Assembly (NCBI GenBank): GCA_013204585.1
Contig: JABMNL010000031.1
Coordinates: 1-64,000 of the forward strand
Source of the DNA: SAR202 cluster bacterium
Lineage (GTDB): Bacteria; Chloroflexota; Dehalococcoidia; Lucifugimonadales; UBA3495
Length of the DNA: 64,000 nucleotides
Direction of reading: 5' to 3'
The notes beneath the pieces are model-generated. The model did not search any database. It was given only the letters and a program-made list of their open reading frames with translations, and was not told the origin of the DNA. The translations under genes were made by a program, and so were the position numbers. Of this stretch, positions 1-8,139 are shown piece by piece. Numbering within the stretch: the stretch's first letter is position 1; every line of letters starts with the position of its first letter.

Positions 1-198
1 CCTTCCCCCTACGCGGGGCGTTGCCTCAAAACTGTCATTCTGAGGAGTGAAGCGACGAAGAATCTTCCAAGCACCACCTTGGCAGACCCTTCGCTGCGCT
101 CAGGGTGACATGTGCATAGGTCTGATTCGAACCGAAAACTCGGCTTTTGAGGCAAAGCCCCTACGCGGGGGAGGGTTAGGTCCGACGGAGTCGAGACT
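1..198. repeat. MITE-like element with inverted ends
   Basis: Positions 1-31 and 145-175 are imperfect inverted repeats. Both contain a CCCC-rich/GCGGGG block next to TTGCCTCAAAA (or its complement). The segment at about 171-198 recurs in inverted orientation at 35377-35405 (GACTCCGTCG, then ACCTAACC and TCCCCCG). The element is cut by the window edge, so its true left end is unseen. A second palindromic repeat (33-110) is nested inside it. No transposase is encoded. It resembles a non-autonomous miniature element or an intergenic repeat; which of these is not settled. Confidence 0.55.
33..110. repeat. Palindromic dispersed repeat, copy 1
   Basis: The element starts TGTCATTCTGAG and ends CAGGGTGACA. 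Its arms (33-66 and about 84-110) form an imperfect inverted repeat containing GAAGAATCT and AGACCCTTCGCT. The same arms occur at 57589-57660. It lies inside a larger repeat and encodes nothing. Confidence 0.6.
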
Positions 199-260
199 CT
201 CGACATAGTCGGAGATGGGGGCGTTTCTTTGAGGCAGGCCAACCCTGACTTAGCAGAATA

Positions 261-297
261 AAAAAGCGGCCACCCAATTGCTTGGGTGGCCGCTTTT
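261..297 (-). terminator. Intrinsic terminator
   Basis: Perfect hairpin with a GC-rich 12-bp core (GCGGCCACCCAA pairing with its complement), a four-base loop, and A/T runs on both sides. It lies just after the stop of the HMG-CoA-lyase-family gene on the minus strand. It is symmetric, so it could work in both directions. Confidence 0.85.
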
Positions 298-323
298 AGG
301 TTACCTAGGTAACGCTGGGCTGG

Positions 324-1508
324 TTAGCTCTTGGCGGTGAACCAGTCCTGCTTCCAGGGGAAGTCGCCGTTGGCGTCGTCGTAGGCAGGCGTTCCGGCAT
401 CAACCCGAGCCCGGTAGGGGCTGGCGATGGGCTCGGAATACGGATAGATACCGCCTTCGTATACTCCAGGGCCCTTCTTGAAGTGCTTGGCCTGTTCCAT
501 GGTCTCCACGAACGGGGCGTTCATGTCGTAGAGCTTGTCTGCGGTCTTGGGCCGAGGACCGGCCTTGGAAACGTGACCGTAGAGTTCGCGACCCATGATG
601 TCTTCGGCCATCCAGACGCAGTCAATCAGCTTATCGATGTCGACTCCGGTGGGGATGCCCATGTCTTCCATCATGTGGAGCAGGTCTTCGGTGGGGGCCA
701 TGCCGGTGGCGCGACCGTTGCCGCAGTAGGGGCAACCGCCGAACCCGCCGATGGTGCCGTCGAGTTCCAGGGTGTCGTCTGGTCCCAGTACTCGCATGGC
801 GGCGTAAGCCGAAGCGATGGCCATGTTGCGGCCGTTATGTAAGTGTAGGCGGATGTGGTTAACCTCGGGCCACATTTCTTTGACCCGATAAACGCTCTCT
901 TCAACCTTAGCCGGCGTGCAGTGGCTCATGGGGTCGCCCATGGACACGCTGCGGACGTCGATACCGACCTCGTCCCACATGTTGTGCTGCTTCTGGAGCA
1001 TGGTCATCAGGGCGTCCACCGGGAACTCGCCCATGAAGTTGGATCCCCAACTGGCGTTGGTTCCGATTCCAGCCTCTTTGATGTTTAATTCTTGGGCCTG
1101 GGCAACTATCTGAGGCCAGCGCTCCATCTCCACCATCTGGGAACGGTTGGCGTTCCGTCGGATAAAGACGTCGCACATGTGACAGGTCAGACGGGGGAAT
1201 CCGTCCCGTTCAATGGTCAGAGGGGGAGAATAGGCCTTGGCCCGCTCCACGCCCCGGGAGTTCAGCGCCAATGCAGTATAGGTGACACCGGGCTTGGGCG
1301 TGAACCTGGTGACAATCTCGTCGATGCGCTCCATTTGAGGAGTCCATTTGGGGCTGACGAAAGAGCCCACAACAATCTGCTGTAGGCCGGTTTCGGATAG
1401 AGCGTCCAGCAGTCTGACTTTATCGTCAACCGATATCTGGGCGTCTTCAATCTGCATGCCTTCACGCATGCCTTCTTCCTTGTATTTAATCTTCGGCCAA
1501 TCTGCCAT
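324..1508 (-). CDS. HMG-CoA lyase-family (HMGL-like) aldolase
   Basis: A 394-residue TIM-barrel protein of the pyruvate carboxyltransferase/HMGL family, which cleaves or forms C-C bonds of acyl-CoA or 2-oxo acids with a divalent metal. Seen: an N-terminal REGMQIED motif matching the catalytic RDG(L/M)Q signature, a metal-site-like HLHNGRNM segment, and a C-terminal GGFGGCPYCGNG loop like the cysteine loop of HMG-CoA lyases. It is longer than typical HMG-CoA lyase (about 300 residues), so the substrate may differ. The ATG start has a strong AAGGAGG ribosome site 5-6 bases upstream. It has its own promoter (1656-1685) and terminator. The family call is firm; the exact reaction is not. Confidence 0.85.
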   Translation of the reverse strand: MADWPKIKYKEEGMREGMQIEDAQISVDDKVRLLDALSETGLQQIVVGSFVSPKWTPQMERIDEIVTRFTPKPGVTYTALALNSRGVERAKAYSPPLTIERDGFPRLTCHMCDVFIRRNANRSQMVEMERWPQIVAQAQELNIKEAGIGTNASWGSNFMGEFPVDALMTMLQKQHNMWDEVGIDVRSVSMGDPMSHCTPAKVEESVYRVKEMWPEVNHIRLHLHNGRNMAIASAYAAMRVLGPDDTLELDGTIGGFGGCPYCGNGRATGMAPTEDLLHMMEDMGIPTGVDIDKLIDCVWMAEDIMGRELYGHVSKAGPRPKTADKLYDMNAPFVETMEQAKHFKKGPGVYEGGIYPYSEPIASPYRARVDAGTPAYDDANGDFPWKQDWFTAKS

Positions 1509-1655
1509 CGGGGCCTCCTTAATGCGGGCGTGTCTGAATCAGTTAAGTTCTACCGTTTAAGTTCTGCCGTTGGTGTTCTGCGCCTATTGCCTATCGCCTA
1601 TTGTCAGTCCGGCGCGTTGGTTTCAGGCACCCATCGGGAGCCATTTGTTGGCCGG

Positions 1656-1685
1656 ATTGTATGGTGGACGCAGAATAATTGTCAA
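1656..1685 (-). promoter_or_regulatory. Sigma70-type promoter of HMGL-like gene
   Basis: On the minus strand TTGACA (1685-1680) is followed by an 18-base spacer and TACAAT (1661-1656). It is divergent from the promoter at 1746-1775. The predicted leader is about 140 bases and contains short tandem repeats (AAGTTCT and GCCTAT units) at about 1541-1600, whose function is unknown. Confidence 0.6.
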
Positions 1686-1745
1686 CAATTTCCAGTCAAA
1701 GATTAGTGTTGCCACCGGCCCGTACCGGGGCAATCACGAATCCAG

Positions 1746-1775
1746 TTGACACTAAAACTTTGCCGCTCCTATAAT
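1746..1775 (+). promoter_or_regulatory. Consensus promoter of thiB operon
   Basis: Perfect TTGACA (1746-1751), an 18-base spacer and perfect TATAAT (1770-1775), about 45 bases upstream of the riboswitch. The promoter of the second thiamine operon (6030-6059) has the same hexamers and spacer length. Confidence 0.85.
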
Positions 1776-1820
1776 GCCATTGAACTGTTGGGGCGTATGA
1801 CCCCCTTAAAAATTTAATCG

Positions 1821-1930
1821 TCTAGGCACGTAGGGGAGCTTGGTTTAGCCAGGCTGAGAGGGAGGCCGTAATTGCCACCGACCCTTGCGAACCTGATCTG
1901 GGTAATGCCAGCGGAGGGAAACGGACTAGA
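1821..1930 (+). promoter_or_regulatory. TPP riboswitch (THI element) 1
   Basis: Contains the conserved THI-box pieces: CTGAGAGG at 1854-1861, ACCCTTGCGAACCTGATCTG at 1890-1909, and GGTAATGCCAGCGGAGGGAA immediately after. The ends TCTAG (1821-1825) and CTAGA (1926-1930) can form P1. It is followed by an intrinsic terminator, so control by premature termination when thiamine pyrophosphate binds is inferred. It governs the thiB-thiP-ATPase operon. Confidence 0.97.
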
Positions 1931-1948
1931 GAGCTTACTAATTTGTTA

Positions 1949-1985
1949 GGCCGCCATGACCCTTTTGTTGGCGGCTTATTTTTTT
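1949..1985 (+). terminator. Riboswitch expression-platform terminator 1
   Basis: The stem GCCGCCA (1950-1956) pairs with TGGCGGC (1969-1975) and is followed by a T-rich tract to 1985. It lies between the TPP aptamer and thiB, as expected for transcriptional attenuation. Confidence 0.85.
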
Positions 1986-2058
1986 GCCCAGAGGTAACAG
2001 ACACATCAATACAGGTTCTAACGTAGCTCCAAAACAAATCTGGGAGGTAGCTTTCGAA

Positions 2059-3105
2059 ATGTTCAAATCGACGACAGTCTTAGCAATAATTGGCCTGCTG
2101 GCCTTATTTATTGTGGCCTGCGGGTCAGACGAACCGGGTTCGTTAGTGGTCTTGACTAATGACAGCTTCGATATCAGTGAAGAGGTAATAGCACAGTTTG
2201 AATTGGCCAACAACGCCACGATTACAATCCAAAAAGCAGGGGACTCGGCTGTAGTCCTGAACCGGGCGATATTAGAGAAAGGAAACCCGTCCGGAGACCT
2301 CCTCTACGGCGTCGATAACACGTTTCTTAGTCGGGCATTGCGGGAGGACATATTTATCAAGTACGAGTCAGACCTCATCAAAAATGTGCCTAGCCAGTTT
2401 ATTCTGGATGACACCTTCCACGTTTCGCCCGTCGACTACGGCTACGTCAACATCAACTACGACATCGAGTACCTGGAGAAAAACGGCCTTACCGCGCCAA
2501 CAACTCTGGAAGCCCTGACTGAGCCCGAATGGAAGGGAAAACTGGTGGTAGAAAATCCGGCTACCTCCACGCCCGGTCTGGCGTTCCTCATCGCGACGGT
2601 CTCGTATTTCGGAGAGGACGACGACTACGACTACTTGGACTTCTGGACGGATCTGAAGGCGAACGACTTGGCCGTAAAGGACGGCTGGTCGGAGGCCTAC
2701 TACACCGACTTTACCAAATACGGCGGAAACCGGCCGCTGGTGGTGAGCTATGCCACCAGCCCCGCCGCCGAGCTCTACTTTTCAGAGGGCGCTTACACTG
2801 TGCCGCCAACGGGAAACATGCTGGTGGACAAAGCCACTTTTCTGCAGATTGAGGGTATCGGGATTCTAAAGGGGACCAAGAACGAGGGCCTGGCCAAGAA
2901 ATTCGTGGACTTTGTTCTTGACCGGCCGTTTCAAGAGGATATTCCGGGCCGGATGTTTGTCTACCCGGTAAATAGCGAAGCCCAAACACCGGACTTCTTC
3001 AAGTTCGCCGAGGTGCCCACTCTCCCTGCGGACATAGATTCCGATACCATCGACGCCAAGCGTGACGAATGGATTGACGCCTGGACTAAGGTCGTGGTCC
3101 GCTGA
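2059..3105 (+). CDS. thiB: Thiamine ABC transporter substrate-binding lipoprotein
   Basis: A 348-residue periplasmic-binding-type lipoprotein that captures thiamine or thiamine phosphates for import. It has a basic N-terminus, a hydrophobic stretch and a lipobox ending at Cys21 (FIVAC). The mature part has ThiB/TbpA family features: DSFDISEEV near the start, a VDYGYVN segment, and family spacing throughout. The ATG at 2059 is chosen because GGGAGGTAG lies 8-16 bases upstream and the lipobox then falls at the right place. A longer reading from 1984 would run through the terminator. It sits behind a TPP riboswitch and before a permease and ATPase, which supports the substrate assignment. Confidence 0.9.
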   Translation: MFKSTTVLAIIGLLALFIVACGSDEPGSLVVLTNDSFDISEEVIAQFELANNATITIQKAGDSAVVLNRAILEKGNPSGDLLYGVDNTFLSRALREDIFIKYESDLIKNVPSQFILDDTFHVSPVDYGYVNINYDIEYLEKNGLTAPTTLEALTEPEWKGKLVVENPATSTPGLAFLIATVSYFGEDDDYDYLDFWTDLKANDLAVKDGWSEAYYTDFTKYGGNRPLVVSYATSPAAELYFSEGAYTVPPTGNMLVDKATFLQIEGIGILKGTKNEGLAKKFVDFVLDRPFQEDIPGRMFVYPVNSEAQTPDFFKFAEVPTLPADIDSDTIDAKRDEWIDAWTKVVVR

Positions 3106-4822
3106 GCCAAGTGACCATTCAAATGGCCGGTCAATTGGCCGGCAGACCACGCGCGAGTTTACTGTTGTGACTGCCGGTCGGCTCTTACTTCTTATTCCCT
3201 TGGCCTACTTGGCCATATTCTTCCTTTATCCGCTTTTCTCTATTCTAGAGAGGAGCTTGGGGGGCGAATCCGGCTACGGCCTCGAACCTTTTAGGGTCTT
3301 GCTGAACGACCCCTACTACTTGGGCCGTATCTGGTTCACCATTTGGCAGGCGGTGGTCTCAACCCTTCTGACCTTGGTTGTCGGTCTCCCCGCAGCCTTT
3401 CTCTTCGCCAGATACGAGTTCCCCGGCAAGTCCTTGCTTAAAGCAGTGTCGACGCTGCCGTTCGTCATGCCCACGATTGTGGTCGCCATGGGATTCACGG
3501 CGTTGTTCGGCTCACAGGGGATAGTTAACTCGGCGCTGATGACCGTCTTCAGTCTTGATGACCCGCCGGTCAGAATAACCAATACCCTGACCATTATTTT
3601 CATGGCCCATGCCTTCTACAACTACGCAATCATCGTTCGCATCGTCTCTGCGCTCTGGTCCAACCTGGATCCAAAACTCGAACATTCCGCGAAGGTGCTG
3701 GGCGCTGGTCCGATACGCACTTTCTATCACGTGACCTTGCCGCTGCTCCTGCCGGCAATTATCTCGGCATCACTACTGGCCTTCGCCTTTTCGTTCACCA
3801 GCTTTGGCGTGGTATTGATACTGGGCGGCCCGCAGTTCTCAACCCTTGAGGTGTCGATTTATGAGTTGACCGCCAAGCTGTTCCGGCTGCCGCTTGCGGG
3901 CGCACTCGCGGTAATTCAACTGGCTTTTACCTACCTATTCCTACTGCTCTATTCCAGGTTTCAAGAGCAATCAGTGGTGCCAGTGAACCTCATGCCGCAG
4001 GAGGCTACTTCCCGCCGTGCCAAGAGTTGGCGAGATAAGGTCTTTGTCCTTGGCATGGTGTTGGTGCTGCTGACCATGTTGTCTCCCCTAATCGCGCTGG
4101 TTGTGCGGTGGATAACGCTTGATGGGGGCTTTGGCACGGCCCAAATGGCCAATCTCTTTTCTGACGAGCGGGGGTCTTACTTCCACCTCTCGCCTGTAAC
4201 GATTATCTGGAACTCCCTTCGCTTTGCCCTGATGACGGTGGTGATATCGCTGGTGATTGGAACGATTATTTCCTATTTCATTTCTAATTCGAAACGCCAT
4301 TGGCGGACCATTGCCGACGCACTGGTGATGCTACCGTTGGGAGTCTCGGCTGTGACCCTGGGATTCGGGTACATCATCGCGCTGGGTCGGCCACCCCTGG
4401 ACATTCGTGGCTCCTGGATTATCCTGGTAATTGCTCACAGTCTGGTGGCCTACCCATTCGTTATCCGAAGCCTAATGCCAGTGCTAAAAGGTATGAACCC
4501 CAATCTGAAAGAGGCGGCAGCCTTGCTGGGAGCGACTCCAGCAAGGGTGTTCTTGTTGGTCGAACTCCCATTGATTGCACCGGCGCTTCTGGTCGGCGCA
4601 ACCTTCGCGTTTGCGATATCAATGGGCGAATTTGGGGCGTCTCTGATTCTGGTGCGTTCCGAATTCACCACGATGCCAGTGGCAATCTTCCGCTTCCTTG
4701 GACTGCCGGGCGAAGCCAACCTGGGCATGGCCCTTGGTATGAGTTGTCTCTTGATGGCCGTGGTAGCCCTAGGGTTCGTAGCCATCGAACGCTTCAGATA
4801 TAAAGGCGTCGGTGGCTTTTGA
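3062..4822 (+). CDS. thiP: Thiamine ABC transporter permease, fused two-domain type
   Basis: Integral membrane protein of up to 586 residues with two tandem binding-protein-dependent permease domains, as in ThiP. About twelve hydrophobic segments are visible. The two EAA-type loops are recognisable, around EHSAKVLGAGPIRTFYHVTLP and KEAAALLGATPARVFLLVEL. The start is uncertain: the GTG at 3062 overlaps thiB by 44 bases and has no clear ribosome site, and a GTG at 3167 just before the first membrane segment is a reasonable alternative. The stop overlaps the start of the ATPase gene (TGATG), which indicates translational coupling. Confidence 0.88.
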   Translation: MTNGLTPGLRSWSAEPSDHSNGRSIGRQTTREFTVVTAGRLLLLIPLAYLAIFFLYPLFSILERSLGGESGYGLEPFRVLLNDPYYLGRIWFTIWQAVVSTLLTLVVGLPAAFLFARYEFPGKSLLKAVSTLPFVMPTIVVAMGFTALFGSQGIVNSALMTVFSLDDPPVRITNTLTIIFMAHAFYNYAIIVRIVSALWSNLDPKLEHSAKVLGAGPIRTFYHVTLPLLLPAIISASLLAFAFSFTSFGVVLILGGPQFSTLEVSIYELTAKLFRLPLAGALAVIQLAFTYLFLLLYSRFQEQSVVPVNLMPQEATSRRAKSWRDKVFVLGMVLVLLTMLSPLIALVVRWITLDGGFGTAQMANLFSDERGSYFHLSPVTIIWNSLRFALMTVVISLVIGTIISYFISNSKRHWRTIADALVMLPLGVSAVTLGFGYIIALGRPPLDIRGSWIILVIAHSLVAYPFVIRSLMPVLKGMNPNLKEAAALLGATPARVFLLVELPLIAPALLVGATFAFAISMGEFGASLILVRSEFTTMPVAIFRFLGLPGEANLGMALGMSCLLMAVVALGFVAIERFRYKGVGGF

Positions 4823-5901
4823 TGCCTATCTTGTCGGCCTCAGGTCTCTACAAAGCCTACGATGATGAAATGGTGGTTAACGGAGTCTCGTTTTCCGCGG
4901 AACCGGGCGAACTTTTGTGCCTACTCGGCCCTAGTGGCTGTGGCAAAACCACGTTACTCAGGATGTTAGCTGGTCTGGACGAACCCGACGCGGGGACGAT
5001 TAGCTTCGACGGACGCTCTATCGATGGACTGGCACCTCAGCAACGAGGTTTCGGCCTAATGTTCCAAGACTTGGCCTTATTCCCGCATATGGACGTGTTC
5101 GGCAACATAGCTTTTGGGCTTCGCATGCAAAAGCTGCCCGCCTCCCAAGTCCAGACCCGAGTTCACGAGCTGCTGGACCTGGTGGAAATGTCTGGTTACG
5201 CCCACCGGAAGGTCCATGAACTGTCGGGCGGTGAACGGCAACGGGTCGCGTTGGCTCGCTCGCTGGCACCAGAGCCCAAATTGCTAATGCTTGACGAGCC
5301 TCTTGGGTCATTGGACCGGGCGCTCCGAGAGTCGCTGCAGAGTCAGGTACGCCGAATCCTCAAAGAGGTTGGGGTAACTTCTATCTACGTCACCCACGAC
5401 CGGGATGAGGCGTTCACCATGGGCGACCGGCTTATTTTCATGAACCACGGCGATATAATCCAAACAGGCACTCCCGAAGAGGCGGTTGCCAACCCCGCCG
5501 ATGGGTTTGTGGCCCGCACCCTGGGATTCAAGAATGTCCTCACCGGCCTGCTCGTCAGCGACGGTGAAACGCTCAAAATTGAATGCGCCGTCGGCATCCT
5601 ATCAGTGCCAAAACCGCCGGGCCTGGAGACCTCTGAGGGGGCGGAGCTAACGTTGCTGATAGATGAGAAAGGGATAACGATGTCCGCTTCAAGTGGGACC
5701 GCGACGGGTGACTCGTTGCAGGGCGTGATTACCGAGAGAGTGTTTAGAGGCGATTGGTACGAGCTAAGAGTCCAGGTGGGTAACGGCGAACTCTACTGCC
5801 ACGTGTTAGCAGACGCCGTACTCAATCTAGCGCAAACCAACCAGAACGTAGTCCTGAATATCGACCCCAACTTCATCCGGTTCCTCGGCGGAGGGGGTTA
5901 G
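4822..5901 (+). CDS. Thiamine ABC transporter ATP-binding protein
   Basis: A 359-residue ABC ATPase that powers the ThiB/ThiP importer. Seen: Walker A GPSGCGKTT near residue 36, Q-loop FQDLALFP, signature LSGGERQR, Walker B LLMLDEPLGSLD, and the switch histidine in YVTHDRDEA. The C-terminal 120 residues look like a TOBE-type regulatory domain, so it is longer than the ThiQ of enteric bacteria (about 230 residues) and closer to PotA/FbpC-type ATPases. The ATG at 4822 overlaps the permease stop. Thiamine specificity is inferred from the riboswitch and thiB. Confidence 0.88.
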   Translation: MPILSASGLYKAYDDEMVVNGVSFSAEPGELLCLLGPSGCGKTTLLRMLAGLDEPDAGTISFDGRSIDGLAPQQRGFGLMFQDLALFPHMDVFGNIAFGLRMQKLPASQVQTRVHELLDLVEMSGYAHRKVHELSGGERQRVALARSLAPEPKLLMLDEPLGSLDRALRESLQSQVRRILKEVGVTSIYVTHDRDEAFTMGDRLIFMNHGDIIQTGTPEEAVANPADGFVARTLGFKNVLTGLLVSDGETLKIECAVGILSVPKPPGLETSEGAELTLLIDEKGITMSASSGTATGDSLQGVITERVFRGDWYELRVQVGNGELYCHVLADAVLNLAQTNQNVVLNIDPNFIRFLGGGG

Positions 5902-6029
5902 TGCATTTGTAGTGACAGTACAACTACATCATTATCAAGATTAACAAGCTTGTCCATCGAGCTTGATGGCGCTGCTGATGCCCGGTGATACACTTTCTCC
6001 ACTGTTACCGCCAGTCACGGGAAGACTGG

Positions 6030-6059
6030 TTGACACCAAATCTTCGCCGCCCATATAAT
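6030..6059 (+). promoter_or_regulatory. Consensus promoter of thiZXY operon
   Basis: TTGACA (6030-6035), an 18-base spacer and TATAAT (6054-6059), the same arrangement as at 1746-1775. Upstream, 5902-6029 holds no gene. The motif at 5986-6000 (TGATACACTTTCTCC) recurs with one change at 9167-9181 and may be another -10-like element. Confidence 0.85.
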
Positions 6060-6128
6060 TCTTTCGAACGCCGAGGACAGGTGTCCTGCTGCGAATCAGA
6101 GGGCGTGTCCAGTTTAAAAATTGAATTG

Positions 6129-6238
6129 TCTAGGCACGTAGGGGAGCTCGGTTTAGCCGGGCTGAGAGGGAGACCGTAAATGTCACCGACCCTTGCGAAC
6201 CTGATCTGGGTAATGCCAGCGGAGGGAAACGGACTAGA
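6129..6238 (+). promoter_or_regulatory. TPP riboswitch (THI element) 2
   Basis: Near-identical to the aptamer at 1821-1930. It has CTGAGAGG, ACCCTTGCGAACCTGATCTG and GGTAATGCCAGCGGAGGGAA in order, with TCTAG/CTAGA P1 ends. The few differences are in peripheral parts. It controls the second B1-related transporter operon. The similarity of the whole leader suggests duplication within this lineage. Confidence 0.97.
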
Positions 6239-6256
6239 GAGCTAACTATTGTGTTA

Positions 6257-6292
6257 GGCCGCCAGGAGTTTTCCGTTGGCGGCTATTTTTTT
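6257..6292 (+). terminator. Riboswitch expression-platform terminator 2
   Basis: GGCCGCCA pairs with TTGGCGGC and is followed by TATTTTTTT. It has the same stem as the first riboswitch terminator but a different loop. The gap from here to 6406 shows only a leader region with an AGGAAC ribosome site before the ATG at 6407. Confidence 0.85.
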
Positions 6293-6406
6293 GCCCGGTT
6301 GAATACGCTATTCATTTGAAATAGCCCTTAATTGGTTTGAAACGGCTACGTCGGCGATATACAGGCGACATACAACAGGCGTCAGCTCGCAATAGGAACA
6401 ATACGG

Positions 6407-7243
6407 ATGTCAGCGGACACGGCAGTCCAGCCCAAAATAAAAATCGAGTCAGTCTGCAAGTCGTACGTCATTGGCGGCGAACGCGAGGACGTGTTGACTG
6501 GCGTGGACATGACGGTGCATGCCGGCGAGTTCGTCAGCATCATCGGCCCCAGCGGCTGCGGCAAAAGCACATTGCTCAACATCATTGCCGGACTGGACCG
6601 GCCCGACTCCGGCTCCGTTGAACTTTTTGGAGACACCACCAGTGACACCAAAGGACGCTTGGGACAGACCGGCTACATGCAGCAGAAGGACCTACTCCTC
6701 CCGTGGCGTTCCGTCCTAGACAACACAATCCTGGGACTAGAACTGAAGGGAGTGCCCCGGCGGCAGGCCCGCGAACAGGCGTTGGAGTTCACCGAGGCGT
6801 TCGGCCTGAAAGGTTTCGAGGACCAATATCCATTTGCGCTCTCCGGCGGCATGCGGCAGCGGGCCTCCTTTTTACGGACCATGTTGATGAACCAGGACGT
6901 TGTTCTATTGGATGAGCCCTTCGGCGCATTGGACGCGCTGACCCGGATTCAGATGCAGGAATGGCTCCTCCAGTTGTGGGAGTCGCTCAACAAGACCATC
7001 GTTCTTATCACTCACGACGTGGACGAAGCATTGCTCCTTTCCGACCGGGTGTACCTACTCAGCGCCAGACCGGGCCAGGTGACCATGGTCTTGGATGTTC
7101 CATTACCCCGGCCGCGTCGCTACAACATGGTGACCAGCCCAGAGTTCAGCGTCTTTAAAGCCCAATTGATGGAGCCGCTTTGGTCGCAGATTGTCGGCAC
7201 CCAGCCTGGCAGTGCATCCGGGACTCACACCGGTCGAATCTGA
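6407..7243 (+). CDS. thiZ: ABC ATPase of thiamine-precursor importer (ThiZ/SsuB-like)
   Basis: A 278-residue ABC ATPase of the nitrate/sulfonate/taurine type. Seen: Walker A GPSGCGKST, signature LSGGMRQR, Walker B VVLLDEPFGALD and ITHDVDEA. It is first in an operon under the second TPP riboswitch. Its stop overlaps the permease start (TGATG at 7241-7245). Together with the NMT1/THI5-like binding protein this indicates import of a thiamine pyrimidine precursor (HMP-type compound). The substrate is inferred from the family and the riboswitch. Confidence 0.87.
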   Translation: MSADTAVQPKIKIESVCKSYVIGGEREDVLTGVDMTVHAGEFVSIIGPSGCGKSTLLNIIAGLDRPDSGSVELFGDTTSDTKGRLGQTGYMQQKDLLLPWRSVLDNTILGLELKGVPRRQAREQALEFTEAFGLKGFEDQYPFALSGGMRQRASFLRTMLMNQDVVLLDEPFGALDALTRIQMQEWLLQLWESLNKTIVLITHDVDEALLLSDRVYLLSARPGQVTMVLDVPLPRPRRYNMVTSPEFSVFKAQLMEPLWSQIVGTQPGSASGTHTGRI

Positions 7244-8040
7244 TGAGACTATCTAATAGATTCGCCGGGCTAAGCACGTGGCTACTACCCATATCCATTC
7301 TGGTTGGGCTGTTGGCGGCCTGGGAATTGTGGGTGCAGTTGGGTGATGTCCCACGGTGGCAGCTCCCGGCGCCTTCGGCCATCGCCCAGGAACTTGGCTC
7401 CAGCCGCAGCCTGCTCTGGGACCACACATTGGTCACGTTGGAAGAGATTGTAGTGGGCTTCATCGCCGCCCTGGCTGCTGGGCTAATATTGGCTGCTGGA
7501 ATCGCCTATTCCAGGGTTCTGGAACGCTCGGTCTACCCCATAGTCATTGCCTCGCAGACGGTGCCCATCATCGCCATCGCGCCGTTGCTGTTGATCTGGG
7601 TTGGCTACGGACTAACCCCCAAGATAATCATCGTGGCCTTGATCTGCTTCTATCCAATCGCGGTAAATACCGTAGACGGGCTGAAAGCCATCGACCCCGA
7701 CATGGTCAATATGCTGCGCACATTGGGCGCATCGAGGTGGCAGGTGTTCACCAAACTTCAGGTTCCAACCGCGCTGCCCTTCATGTTTTCGGGCATCAAG
7801 ATCGGTGTCTCGGTCAGTGTGATTGCCGCGGTGATTGGTGAATGGGTCGGGGCCAGCGAAGGACTCGGTTACCTGATTACCTATTCCCAGCCGCTTTTCC
7901 TTACGGAACGGGTGTTCGCCGCCATATTCCTTTTATCAATCATGGGCATTGCGTTGTTCGTGCTAGCCGTCGTCGCCGAACGAATGATGATGCCCTGGTA
8001 TTTCAATGAAAAACGCTCCCGGTCCCTAAACCAGTTGTAG
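7243..8040 (+). CDS. thiX: ABC permease of thiamine-precursor importer (ThiX/SsuC-like)
   Basis: A 265-residue permease with about six hydrophobic helices and a typical EAA loop (MLRTLGASRWQVFTKLQVP). The ATG at 7243 overlaps the stop of the ATPase gene. An in-frame start further upstream would sit wholly inside the ATPase gene and lacks support. It is the only permease of the operon, so it probably works as a homodimer. Confidence 0.87.
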   Translation: MRLSNRFAGLSTWLLPISILVGLLAAWELWVQLGDVPRWQLPAPSAIAQELGSSRSLLWDHTLVTLEEIVVGFIAALAAGLILAAGIAYSRVLERSVYPIVIASQTVPIIAIAPLLLIWVGYGLTPKIIIVALICFYPIAVNTVDGLKAIDPDMVNMLRTLGASRWQVFTKLQVPTALPFMFSGIKIGVSVSVIAAVIGEWVGASEGLGYLITYSQPLFLTERVFAAIFLLSIMGIALFVLAVVAERMMMPWYFNEKRSRSLNQL

Positions 8041-8139
8041 ACCTAAACATATCGCAATTAAACACATCTCAGGGAAAAACGCTCCCGGTCACGAGACCAG
8101 CTTTAGATATCCAAATTCTGTCCAAGGAGACTACCCAAC

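Noticed and set aside
1984-2058. Longer N-terminus of thiB from a TTG at 1984
   Set aside because: It would begin inside the riboswitch terminator T tract. The ATG at 2059 has a ribosome site and gives a proper signal peptide.
4300-4803. A 167-residue reading frame inside the permease gene
   Set aside because: It is an out-of-frame shadow of thiP with no recognisable domain.
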